DNA of 8,058 nucleotides from Planctomycetota bacterium (GCA_029259675.1 JAJDES010000470.1:1-8058), one strand, 5' to 3'; counted from the stretch's first letter, positions 1 to 7,119 are shown. Numbers and translations: made by a program. Notes: generated from the letters alone by a model not told the origin.

Positions 1-1
1 C

Positions 2-766
2 GTCGTGCACTTGGCGGCCGCTGTTGGTGTGCGGCTCGTGGTCGAGCATCCGGTGCACACGATTCGGACCAACCTGGGAGCTACGGAATGCGTGCTTGAG
101 GCCGCTGCCGAGCACGGCTGCAAGGTTCTGCTGGCCTCCTCTTCGGAGGTCTACGGCAAGAGCCAGGCGCTTCCTTTTCGCGAGGATGGCGATTTGACCC
201 TCGGCCCAACCCATCGTTCGCGCTGGACCTACGCTTGCTCCAAGGCCATGGATGAGTGGATGGCCTTCGCCCAGGCGCGCGAGCGCAACCTCAAGGTCAT
301 CATCGCGCGCTTTTTCAATACCGTTGGGCCGCGCCAAACCGGGCGCTACGGAATGGTGCTTCCAAACTTTGTGCAACAGGCACTGGCGGGGAAGCCCATC
401 ACCGTTTTCGGCGACGGCAGCCAAACGCGATGCTTTGCCCACGTGGATGACGTCGTCGAATGCATTTGGCGGCTGTTGCTGGAACCCGCTGCGGAAAACG
501 AAGTATTCAATGTGGGCAACGATGAGGAACACCGAATTTCGAATGTGGCGCAGCTTGTGAAGGCGGCGGCTCAGTCCAGCTCAAAGATCCGTTTCGTGCC
601 CTACGAAAAGGCCTACGGCGAGGGCTTTGAAGACATGCCGCGACGGGTTCCGGCGCTGGACAAGTTGCAGCGAACGGTGGGCTTTCGGCCCTCTAGAGGA
701 CTGCCCTCGATATTGGAAGAATTGCTATCAGAAGGGCGATTGAGTTCAAAACTCGCCACTCCTTGA
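2..766 (+). CDS. NAD-dependent nucleotide-sugar epimerase/dehydratase (extended SDR), 5'-truncated by window edge
   Basis: This is a cytoplasmic extended short-chain dehydrogenase/reductase that modifies a nucleotide sugar (UDP-glucose 4-epimerase / UDP-glucuronate decarboxylase / GDP-mannose 4,6-dehydratase superfamily). The frame is already open at base 2 and the first codons read VVHLAAAVGV, the usual strand-4 motif of the family. The N-terminal Rossmann GxxGxxG (about 55-65 residues) therefore lies off the left edge, and the GTG at base 5 is not the true start. Visible hallmarks are the active-site serine stretch SSSEVYGK (around residue 46 of the visible part), catalytic YxxxK as YACSK (77-81), ARFFNTVGPRQ after it, and the substrate-binding VFGDGSQTRCFAHVDDV segment (about 134-150). 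The C-terminus is complete. The stop overlaps the next gene by one base (TGATG at 764-768), so the two are probably translated together in a polysaccharide-precursor operon. The family is secure; the exact substrate and reaction cannot be read from sequence. Confidence 0.9.
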   Translation, partial: VVHLAAAVGVRLVVEHPVHTIRTNLGATECVLEAAAEHGCKVLLASSSEVYGKSQALPFREDGDLTLGPTHRSRWTYACSKAMDEWMAFAQARERNLKVIIARFFNTVGPRQTGRYGMVLPNFVQQALAGKPITVFGDGSQTRCFAHVDDVVECIWRLLLEPAAENEVFNVGNDEEHRISNVAQLVKAAAQSSSKIRFVPYEKAYGEGFEDMPRRVPALDKLQRTVGFRPSRGLPSILEELLSEGRLSSKLATP

Positions 767-2157
767 TGTCAAATTCGAAGCGCAAGCAAGGGCCGGTTCC
801 GGGTTCGACGACCGGCGAACCCAAGTCGCAAGAGGTGTACTCGGCCCTGATGCAGGAAATCGAAGCCCGCACCGCGGTTGTGGGAGTGATCGGTCTCGGC
901 TACGTCGGCTTGCCGCTCGCATCCGCCTTTGTGCGCGGAGGCTTTCGGGTGCTCGGCTTTGACAGCGATCCATCCAAGATCGTCCGACTTGGGAAAGGCG
1001 AAACTTACATCGAACACCTCGGTGCTCAGTTGGTGCCGGACATGCAAGCCAGCGGACGCTTTGAGGCCACTTGCGATTCGGAGCGCTTGGGTGAGGCCGA
1101 TGCCGTGCTCATTTGCGTGCCGACACCGCTTGGGGCTGAGCGTGAACCTGACCTTTCTTTTGTAAGGCGCTGCGCCCATGCGATTGCTTCCAGCTTGCGG
1201 ACCGGGCAGTTGATCGTGCTTGAATCGACGACCTATCCGGGAACGACGCGCGATGTGCTGTTGCCGATACTGAGCGCAAGCAAGCTGAAGGCGGAGCAGG
1301 ACTTTTTCACGGCTTATTCCCCCGAGCGTCAGGATCCCGGCCGCGTCGCCGAGGGCAACCCGCAGCAGATTCCCAAGTTGGTCGGCGGTACCTCGCAGGC
1401 TTCGGGCCAATTGGCTGCCGCTTTGTACGGGGCTATTTTGGATCGTGTTGTGAGTGTGAGCAGCAGCGAGGTCGCGGAAGCGGCAAAGTTGCTCGAAAAC
1501 GTTTTTCGTTCCGTGAACATAGCCCTCGTCAACGAACTCAAGGTCATCTTGGATGCGATGGGCATTGACGTATGGGAAGTCATCGAAGCTGCATCGACCA
1601 AGCCCTTTGGATTCATGCGCTTTGATCCGGGGCCGGGGCTGGGCGGCCATTGCATTCCCGTGGATCCCTTCTATTTGTCGTGGGCAGCGCGCAAAAGTGG
1701 TCACCGAACAAAGTTTGTGGAGCTCGCCGGAGAAATCAATCGCGGCATGCCGGAGTATGTAATCCATCGCACGCTTCTGGCATTGAATGAACAGGGGCGC
1801 ACGCTGCGCGATGCTCACATTCTGTTGCTAGGTTTGGCCTACAAGGCCGACGTGGACGACGTGCGCGAGTCGCCGGCCGTGCGACTCATCGAACGTTTCC
1901 AAGAGCTTGGAGCGCAAGTTCGCTATTGCGATCCGCATGTGCCCGTGCCGCCGCCCATGCGCGATCACGATCTTTCGGCTTACCGTTCCGTAGAATTGAC
2001 GCCACAGGAACTCGAACACGCGGATTGCATCGTGGTGGCCACGGCTCACTCTGCAACGGATTGGGACTTGGTCGCCGAGCACGCGAGCCTGGTGGTGGAT
2101 ACGCGCAATGCACTTAGCTCGCGTATGGAGGGCCGGAGCCATTACGTGCGAGCTTGA
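766..2157 (+). CDS. UDP-N-acetylhexosamine 6-dehydrogenase (WbpA/TviB-type nucleotide sugar dehydrogenase)
   Basis: This cytoplasmic NAD-dependent enzyme oxidises C6 of a UDP-sugar to the uronic acid in two steps, feeding capsule, O-antigen or exopolysaccharide synthesis. From ATG 766 it is 463 residues, with about 36 more residues before the first strand than is usual. Visible features are the Rossmann GLGYVG (43-48), the CVPTPLG motif (117-123), ESTTYPGTT (153-161), YSPERQDPGR (184-193), KLLEN (241-245), the GGHCIPVDPF loop with catalytic Cys296, and C-terminal GLAYKADVDDVRESP (356-370). The YSPERQDPG and KADVDDVRESP variants resemble WbpA/TviB UDP-GlcNAc dehydrogenases. UDP-glucose dehydrogenases of the Ugd type more often carry NTDDLREAP, so an N-acetylhexosamine substrate is favoured by inference. 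A TTG at 763 in the same frame is a weaker start. No Shine-Dalgarno is visible, and translation is probably coupled to the upstream epimerase through TGATG. It is apparently the last gene of its operon, since the next gene converges on it. Confidence 0.92.
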   Translation: MSNSKRKQGPVPGSTTGEPKSQEVYSALMQEIEARTAVVGVIGLGYVGLPLASAFVRGGFRVLGFDSDPSKIVRLGKGETYIEHLGAQLVPDMQASGRFEATCDSERLGEADAVLICVPTPLGAEREPDLSFVRRCAHAIASSLRTGQLIVLESTTYPGTTRDVLLPILSASKLKAEQDFFTAYSPERQDPGRVAEGNPQQIPKLVGGTSQASGQLAAALYGAILDRVVSVSSSEVAEAAKLLENVFRSVNIALVNELKVILDAMGIDVWEVIEAASTKPFGFMRFDPGPGLGGHCIPVDPFYLSWAARKSGHRTKFVELAGEINRGMPEYVIHRTLLALNEQGRTLRDAHILLLGLAYKADVDDVRESPAVRLIERFQELGAQVRYCDPHVPVPPPMRDHDLSAYRSVELTPQELEHADCIVVATAHSATDWDLVAEHASLVVDTRNALSSRMEGRSHYVRA

Positions 2158-2192
2158 GGGTTTTGGGCACAATTGGGGCGAGCCCTGCCCTG

Positions 2193-2207
2193 GGCCGGAG
2201 CCCGGCC
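2193..2207. terminator. Possible terminator hairpin between convergent genes
   Basis: GGCCGG (2193-2198) pairs with CCGGCC (2202-2207) across a 3-base loop. It lies in the 56-bp gap between the stops of the dehydrogenase (+) and the repeat protein (-). The stem is very GC-rich and well placed to stop transcription from either side, but neither strand has a T-run after it. It would be an atypical intrinsic terminator, or just GC-rich chance. Confidence 0.3.
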
Positions 2208-2213
2208 GGTCAG

Positions 2214-3632
2214 CTAGTCGCGCAAAACGCGCCCGTAGCGCTCGTGCAGCAACAGTTGAGCAAAGCGCTCATCGCCGGCAAGTTGACGCTGCATGACGGA
2301 GGTTAGGTTGGCATCCTCAAGAGCGCTGGAAGCGCGGGACAGCTTTCCTTGCAGGCAATAGACCCAAGCGACTTGGATCCAATTGTCCTGCTTAAGGGTG
2401 GAGCTGCGGGTGTTTTCGATCGCCCTTTTGAAATCGCGCAGGGCCGAATCGTACTCTTCAAGCTGAATGTAAGTAGCACCACGCGCAGACAGGGAGCTGC
2501 TGCTCTTGCCGGTCTCTTTGATGCGGTCATCAAAGGGCTGCAAGAGGCGTTTGCGCGCGCCGCGGTCGCCCAAGCGAGACATGCAAATCAAGGCCCCGTC
2601 GCGCCTTGCCTGAGACGATCCATAGGTCAAGGGTTCGAGCAAATCGCGCCACTCGGGAGTTCCGCGATCCGGATGCAGTTTGGGCAGGCGCAGGAGCAAT
2701 TCGGCGCTGGCTGAGGGCGTGAGCTTGGGCGAGCTGAGCAGCTCTATGGTCAGCTTGGCCGTTTCATAATCGAATAGGTGCGGGGCGGCTTCGAAGTAAT
2801 CGAAGATCGCGCTCAGATGTGTCGGGGCTTCATCTTGCTTGGCCAGCAGCCTGCGCACAGGCGCGTGGATGGCCGCGGGCTCAACCTCGCTGAAAGCATG
2901 CAGAATGATGTCGATGTAAGCGGCATCACCGGCCTTGCGCAGGCTCAACGTTTCGATGGCGGGATCCCAATTGCTTTGCCCGCCGAGTCGGATCAGCCCA
3001 TGGAAAACATGCTTGCGGAGACTTTTTGTGGTCGAGGGCTGCGTCAGGAGACTGCGCAGAATGCTTCCGGCAGCTGCAGGCAGGCGACTATTCCCAAGCA
3101 ACTGAATCGTCTTCGCGCGTCCGCGCTGGGAGGCGTGCTCGGCCAGTTGTTCGAGCTCGGGCAAAGCGGAGGTCAATTCGGCTTGTGCGAGATGCTTGGC
3201 GATCGCATCAGCCCTGCGCAGGGTGCCCGTGGTCGGTGAGGTCCCTGGATCAATCCACGGCACCAAAAGCGGCACGGCTTCGGTTCCCAAGCCGAACAAC
3301 GAGCTTTCCAAGGCTTTGAATTCGTCGCTATCGGGAGCAGCGCTTTCCAGTGCGGAAATCAGTCGAGCCACTTCAGGTTCCAGCTCGCGATGCACCGAGT
3401 CGCGTTTCTCGCGCATGCGCCGCAAGAATTCCTCCAGGCTCTCGGCCGGCTGAGAAAACGCCGTTGTTCCCAGTGCGCAGGGGAGCGGCCGACTGAGCGC
3501 TGGCGCAATAATAGTCGTCGAAACTGTGGCGACGGAACTCGCGCGCCGCACCCTCAAATGGCCGAGGGCCCCAGCGGGCGATCCGGCCAACAGGAGCGTG
3601 CAAAACAACGAGAATCGTACCGAGGTTTTCAC
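2214..3632 (-). CDS. Secreted helical-repeat protein (HEAT-like body, C-terminal TPR-like repeats), function unknown
   Basis: This is a 472-residue protein I cannot assign to a named family. It starts with a good Sec signal peptide: basic n-region MKTSVR, hydrophobic FSLFCTLLLAG, and a plausible AxA site (AGA, 20-22). A low-complexity linker to about residue 60 follows. Residues 65-375 are almost entirely predicted helix, with recurring Leu/Ala-rich pairs such as LGTEAVPLLVPWI, LTSALPELEQLAEHA and ARRDGALICMSRLGDRGARKRLL, as in HEAT/armadillo solenoids. Residues 380-446 look like two TPR units (ARGATYIQLEEYDSALRDFKRAI, then WIQVAWVYCLQGKLSRASSAL). It is probably a periplasmic or exported protein-binding scaffold, which is inference. 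The start is GTG 3632; an in-frame TAG 12 bases upstream rules out a longer form, and the signal peptide supports this start. Dropping to an internal Met near residue 73 would lose the signal. It may share transcription with the small ORF 93 bp upstream. Confidence 0.78.
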   Translation of the reverse strand: MKTSVRFSLFCTLLLAGSPAGALGHLRVRRASSVATVSTTIIAPALSRPLPCALGTTAFSQPAESLEEFLRRMREKRDSVHRELEPEVARLISALESAAPDSDEFKALESSLFGLGTEAVPLLVPWIDPGTSPTTGTLRRADAIAKHLAQAELTSALPELEQLAEHASQRGRAKTIQLLGNSRLPAAAGSILRSLLTQPSTTKSLRKHVFHGLIRLGGQSNWDPAIETLSLRKAGDAAYIDIILHAFSEVEPAAIHAPVRRLLAKQDEAPTHLSAIFDYFEAAPHLFDYETAKLTIELLSSPKLTPSASAELLLRLPKLHPDRGTPEWRDLLEPLTYGSSQARRDGALICMSRLGDRGARKRLLQPFDDRIKETGKSSSSLSARGATYIQLEEYDSALRDFKRAIENTRSSTLKQDNWIQVAWVYCLQGKLSRASSALEDANLTSVMQRQLAGDERFAQLLLHERYGRVLRD

Positions 3633-3638
3633 TCCCCG

Positions 3639-3644
3639 ATTCTA
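3639..3644 (-). promoter_or_regulatory. Candidate -10 element (TAGAAT) for a leaderless mRNA
   Basis: Read on the minus strand, TAGAAT ends six bases before the GTG start of the repeat protein. One mismatch separates it from TATAAT. That spacing would put the transcript start at or next to the start codon, as in leaderless genes. The only SD-like run, GGGGA, touches the GTG and is too close to work as a ribosome site. No good -35 box is visible at 16-18 bp (the nearest TTGGTA is 20 bp away), so this is weak. Confidence 0.28.
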
Positions 3645-3725
3645 GCGCTGAGGATTCTCGCGACTACCAAAGCTGCGCTCTGCCGCTTGGCTGCCCTGGG
3701 CAAAATGAGCGCACCGCCCGTTTCG

Positions 3726-3980
3726 CTAGCCGGCTCGGCGGCGGCGAGGCATGGGCTTCAAAGTCACGACGGGCAACCGATACATCGGCACCCGCGATTT
3801 TTTTTGGGGTGCAGACTCGGCCTCCCCTTCAGACTCAAAAAGCTCAGAGTGGTCCAAATCCTCGGAACCATCGGCGGGCCCGGATTGGGGCTGTGCCAAC
3901 TGCCCTGGGGCGGGCAAAACGGGCCTTAGGCCATAGAGAGTGCGTAGGCCGTGCCGGTGTCTGAAGAGCCAAGAGTGCAT
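3726..3980 (-). CDS. Small hypothetical protein (84 aa) with strong Shine-Dalgarno
   Basis: I recognise no family. The case for a gene is translational: ATG 3980 is preceded by AAGGAGGG (3995 down to 3988) with a 7-8 base spacer, the only textbook ribosome site in the window. The frame runs 84 codons to TAG. The product has a basic, aromatic N-terminus (MHSWLFRHRHGLRTLYGLRP), a Pro/Gln/Gly-rich stretch, an acidic patch DLDHSELFESEGEAE (about 41-55), and a basic tail ending PMPRRRRAG. There is no signal peptide, membrane segment or cysteine, so it is probably small, cytoplasmic and partly disordered. It is divergent from mnmG and 93 bp upstream of the same-strand repeat protein, so it could lead a two-gene transcript. 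The same frame stays open upstream to 4628 opposite mnmG, but that part is antisense shadow. The frame could still be chance; conservation would decide. Confidence 0.5.
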   Translation of the reverse strand: MHSWLFRHRHGLRTLYGLRPVLPAPGQLAQPQSGPADGSEDLDHSELFESEGEAESAPQKKSRVPMYRLPVVTLKPMPRRRRAG

Positions 3981-3987
3981 CGCTCCA

Positions 3988-3995
3988 CCCTCCTT
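3988..3995 (-). promoter_or_regulatory. Ribosome binding site of the 84-aa ORF
   Basis: AAGGAGGG on the minus strand lies seven bases before ATG 3980. It is a near-perfect match to the anti-SD of 16S rRNA and is what fixes the start of the small ORF. No other gene in the window has a comparable site, so either this gene is unusually well translated or the match is fortuitous. Confidence 0.5.
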
Positions 3996-4067
3996 CGGTC
4001 GCCGGCGCGGTCCGGGTTGAGCCGCGCTTGGCGCTGCGGGCTGGCGTCTTGGCCGAAGATGGTTTGA

Positions 4068-6068
4068 ATGGGTTCCCGAATATTCGCCATGGAAAAAAAG
4101 AACACGCAACAGCTGGCGCAACTCACCGGCGATTGGGCACCTGCCAGCCATCCGCACGGCCGCCCAAGGGGCTCTCGCGCCCTGGATGTGCTGGTCGTCG
4201 GCGGTGGGCACGCGGGGGTCGAGGCTGCGCTCGCGGCGGCGCGCCTGGGGGCCAAAGTCGGCCTGGTGACGCCGCGCACCGATTTGTTGGGTGAAATGAG
4301 CTGCAACCCCGCCATCGGTGGCTTGGGCAAGGGGCAGCTCGTGCGCGAAGTCGATGCCCTGGGGGGCGTCATGGGCCGCGCGATCGACGAGACGGGCATT
4401 CAGTTTCGAATGCTGAACACCGCCAAGGGCTTTGCGGTTCAAGCTCCCCGGGCCCAGGCGGATCGACACCTTTACCGCGAATCGATTACGCGTCGCGTCG
4501 CGCAGGTGGCGGGGGTGGAGTTGGTTGGGGCGGCGGCGGACGGGCTGTGGCTGGAGGACGGCGGCAAGCACTCCAAGGCGCGCGTTGTCGGTTTGCTTCT
4601 GGACGACGGTCGCAAGCTCGCGAGTCACGCGGTGATTTTGGCCACGGGCACTTTCTTAACAGCGGTCATGCACACGGGTGAAGACCAAAGCGAAGGCGGC
4701 CGCGTCGGCGAGCGCGCCTTCGGTGGCATTTCGCGTGACTTGGATCGCCTGGGGATTGCCCTGGGCCGCTTAAAGACGGGCACGCCTCCGCGGCTGGCGC
4801 GCGAGGGCATTGATTGGGACGACCTGGAGCCGCAATTGGGCGACAGCGTGCCGATGCCCTTTTCCTATGCCACCGCACGCGAGGGCTTTCCCCTGCAAGA
4901 GCAGATTCCCTGCCACATCACTTTCACCAACGCAAAGACCCACGCAGTCATTCGGGACAACGTTCACCTGTCGCCCATGTTCGCCGGTCGCATCCAGGGC
5001 CAGGGCCCGCGCTATTGTCCGTCAGTCGAAGACAAGGTCGTGCGCTTCCCCGATCGGGAGCGGCACCAAATCTTTTTGGAGCCGGAGGGGCTCAGCACGG
5101 ATTCGGTCTATGTCAACGGGATCTCGACGTCGCTGCCGGCCAAGGTTCAAGAGCAATTCGTTCACAGCGTACGCGGCCTGTCGCGAGCGCGCTTTTTGCG
5201 ACACGGATACGCGGTCGAGTACGACTTTGTACAGCCCTCGCAGTTGGATCCCACATTCGCTGTTTCCGCAGTGGAAGGGCTCTATTTGGCGGGGCAAATC
5301 AACGGCACTTCGGGGTATGAAGAAGCCGCGGCCCAGGGGCTGTTGGCCGGCGCTAATGCGGCCCTGTGGGTGGCCGATCGCGAGGCCTTGGTACTGGCCA
5401 GGCACGAGGCCTACGCCGGTGTGTTGATCGACGACTTGGTTGTCAGTCAACCAACGGAGCCCTACCGAATGTTCAGCAGTCGAGCGGAGTACCGCTTGCT
5501 CTTGCGCCAGGACAATGCGGATGAGCGCCTGGCTGAGAAGGGCCATGCGCTCGGTCTTGTATCAACGGACTGCGTCCAGCGCGCGCGCGAGCGTCGCAAA
5601 CTGAAGGCCCAGGCCCTGTTGATTTTGGCCGAGCTAAAACCGGCGGGACAAGCCGGGCGCAATGGGTTGGAAGTCCTGCGGCGACCCGAAATTCGCTTCG
5701 CAGAGTTGGAGGCACTGCACCCGGAGTTGAAAGCCCTGGGGCTGAGCCCCGATTTGGCCCAAGGCCTGGAAGCGGACGTCAAGTACGAAGGTTATGTGGA
5801 TCGCCAGTTGCGCGAAGTCGCGCGCATGCGCAAACGCGAAAACATGGAAATACCGCGCGATCTCAAGCTCGATTCGCTCACGGGCTTGCGTGGCGAAGCG
5901 CGCGAGAAGCTGGCCAGCTTCAAGCCGCGAACCCTGGGCGCGGCGGGGCGCATTGCCGGCATCAATCCGCCGGATGTGGCCCTATTGGCTGTGCACGTCG
6001 AGCGCCACAAGACTCAATTGGCGCAGCAATTGGCAGGCGAGCAAACCAGACCAAGCGGCGAGTCCTAG
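4068..6068 (+). CDS. mnmG: tRNA uridine-5-carboxymethylaminomethyl modification enzyme MnmG (GidA)
   Basis: This FAD-dependent enzyme, together with the GTPase MnmE, uses methylene-tetrahydrofolate to install carboxymethylaminomethyl or aminomethyl groups at C5 of wobble uridine 34 in tRNAs. From ATG 4068 it has 666 residues; usual length is about 620-640. Visible features are the FAD-binding GGGHAG (45-50), SCNPAIGGLGKGQ with the first catalytic Cys (C79), the second Rossmann segment ILATGTFL, LGRLKTGTPPR, RYCPSVEDKVVRFPD with the second catalytic Cys (C317), SVYVNGISTSLP, LAGQINGTSGYEEAAAQGL, PYRMFSSRAEYRLLLRQDNAD, and the C-terminal tRNA/MnmE-binding domain with VKYEGY, KRENMEIP and KPRTLGAAGRIAGI. 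The N-terminus is 25-30 residues longer than usual. ATG 4089 (MEKKNTQQ) is an equally good start, and neither has a clear SD. Neither mnmE nor rsmG-parAB, frequent neighbours, is present here. The gene appears intact. Confidence 0.97.
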   Translation: MGSRIFAMEKKNTQQLAQLTGDWAPASHPHGRPRGSRALDVLVVGGGHAGVEAALAAARLGAKVGLVTPRTDLLGEMSCNPAIGGLGKGQLVREVDALGGVMGRAIDETGIQFRMLNTAKGFAVQAPRAQADRHLYRESITRRVAQVAGVELVGAAADGLWLEDGGKHSKARVVGLLLDDGRKLASHAVILATGTFLTAVMHTGEDQSEGGRVGERAFGGISRDLDRLGIALGRLKTGTPPRLAREGIDWDDLEPQLGDSVPMPFSYATAREGFPLQEQIPCHITFTNAKTHAVIRDNVHLSPMFAGRIQGQGPRYCPSVEDKVVRFPDRERHQIFLEPEGLSTDSVYVNGISTSLPAKVQEQFVHSVRGLSRARFLRHGYAVEYDFVQPSQLDPTFAVSAVEGLYLAGQINGTSGYEEAAAQGLLAGANAALWVADREALVLARHEAYAGVLIDDLVVSQPTEPYRMFSSRAEYRLLLRQDNADERLAEKGHALGLVSTDCVQRARERRKLKAQALLILAELKPAGQAGRNGLEVLRRPEIRFAELEALHPELKALGLSPDLAQGLEADVKYEGYVDRQLREVARMRKRENMEIPRDLKLDSLTGLRGEAREKLASFKPRTLGAAGRIAGINPPDVALLAVHVERHKTQLAQQLAGEQTRPSGES

Positions 6069-6121
6069 CGCTCAAACTTCGGTGTCGTTTCCGCTTGAAC
6101 GGTTGCGGATTGACGCGTGCA

Positions 6122-6155
6122 CTGTCCCCAACTGTGTCCCCAACTGTGTCCCTAA
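6122..6155. repeat. Short tandem repeat, CTGTGTCCCCAA type, in the mnmG/GGDEF convergent gap
   Basis: Three head-to-tail units are visible: CTGTCCCCAA (6122-6131), CTGTGTCCCCAA (6132-6143) and CTGTGTCCCTAA (6144-6155). They are followed by CTGGGG. The repeat fills the end of the 100-bp gap between the stops of mnmG (+) and the diguanylate cyclase (-). CCCCA of the first units can pair with TGGGG at 6157-6161, and GTGC at 6117-6120 with GCAC at 6163-6166, giving an imperfect hairpin around the array. It could be a terminator region, a dispersed intergenic repeat or a slippage-prone microsatellite. Confidence 0.6.
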
Positions 6156-6168
6156 CTGGGGCGCACAC

Positions 6169-7119
6169 TCAAGGCGTCATGTTGCGAAAGTAAACGCCCT
6201 GATCGCCGCCGCGTTCCTTGGCTGTGCGCAAGGCCTTTTCGGCGTGTTCGCGCAGGGTCGCTTCGGTGTCGAGATCGCGACCGTTGAAGGTTTCAAAGCC
6301 CAGGCTTCCGCGCGCGGGTATTTCGCCCTCTGAAGTATTGGCCCGTGCGTGTCGAATCGCATCGCGCAAGCGGCCCACGACCGCGACGGCGTCGGCGCGT
6401 CCGGTGTAGGGCAACAACACGGCAAATTCATCGCCACCCAGCCGGCCGGCCACATCCTCGGTGCGCAGGCTGGCGCGAATTCCAGCGCCCACATTTTGAA
6501 TCAACTCGTCACCGACCACGTGGTTGAACTGCTTGTTGACCTGACCGAAGTGATCCAAATCAATCAAGACCAGGGCAAGTTCAAAGCGGTGCCGATGGGC
6601 GGCTGAGAAGTGCTCACTGAGTCGTTCTCCGAAGGCATTCTTGCGCAACAGTCCGGTCAGGTCGTCGTGGGTGGCGCGGTGCTCAAGTTCGAGCAATTTT
6701 CCGTCGCGACCTTTTTCGGCCAGCAACCGATCGATGCGCAGTCGCCATTCTTCCAGGGGAGCGTCGCGGCGAATCACATCCCACGGGCCGTTCTCCAGCG
6801 AAGTACCCAAGGCGCTGCTGGGCAGCCCCATGGGGAGCTTGCCGTCCTCGTCGGCTTCCCTGCCTGCGACAGTGACCAGTAGGGGAATGGCCGGCGCGGA
6901 CCGGCGCGCTTGGTCGAGGGTCTCGAGTTCAATCAATCCCCGTTGATTGAGCGGGGCGGCGATCAAGAGGTCGACCTGTCCCTGGTCCAGGCAATCGAGC
7001 GATTGACGCAGGTATTCGCTCACCTCAACTCGAAGTCCCTGGGCTTCCAACAGCGGCACCACAGCTGTGGCCAATTGGCCGCCATGGTCGCAAAGCAGGA
7101 TTCGAGCGGATGTGGGCAT
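6169..7119 (-). CDS. Diguanylate cyclase: degenerate receiver-like domain + GGDEF domain
   Basis: This 316-residue cytoplasmic enzyme is predicted to make cyclic di-GMP from two GTP, a second messenger for biofilm and surface behaviour. Residues 5-130 have receiver-like spacing (ARILLCDHGGQL, VDLLIAAPLNQRG, IPLLVTVAG). The phospho-acceptor position holds Ala (about A55), the acidic pair is D11-H12, and the conserved Lys is missing, so phosphorylation is unlikely. The helix ending near 145 leads to the GGDEF domain: DDLTGL (152-157), metal-binding IDLDHF (186-191), N195/K196, GDELI, an intact I-site RTED (219-222) five residues before GGDEF (228-232), then a GSLGFETF strand and an AEKALRTAKERGGD helix. 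Activity with product inhibition is therefore expected. ATG 7119 is chosen because MPTSARILL begins the domain directly. A GTG at 7236 would add 39 residues of Pro/Ser-rich sequence unlike any domain. There is no SD at either start. The gene is convergent with mnmG and has no partner next to it. Confidence 0.93.
   Translation of the reverse strand: MPTSARILLCDHGGQLATAVVPLLEAQGLRVEVSEYLRQSLDCLDQGQVDLLIAAPLNQRGLIELETLDQARRSAPAIPLLVTVAGREADEDGKLPMGLPSSALGTSLENGPWDVIRRDAPLEEWRLRIDRLLAEKGRDGKLLELEHRATHDDLTGLLRKNAFGERLSEHFSAAHRHRFELALVLIDLDHFGQVNKQFNHVVGDELIQNVGAGIRASLRTEDVAGRLGGDEFAVLLPYTGRADAVAVVGRLRDAIRHARANTSEGEIPARGSLGFETFNGRDLDTEATLREHAEKALRTAKERGGDQGVYFRNMTP

Noticed and set aside
769..1818. 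349-codon minus frame opposite the nucleotide sugar dehydrogenase
   Set aside because: It is antisense to a gene with full family motifs. The His/Arg/Gln-rich composition is typical of a mirror frame in GC-rich DNA.
2349..3929. Several plus-strand frames of 85-179 codons across the repeat-protein gene
   Set aside because: They are mirror frames of the minus-strand gene, with no motifs and compositions dominated by Arg, Gln and Gly.
3981..4628. Minus-strand 300-codon open frame overlapping mnmG, continuous with the small ORF
   Set aside because: The part beyond 3980 is antisense to the conserved mnmG coding sequence, has no motif, and the good ribosome site lies at 3988-3995, so only the 84-codon portion is kept.
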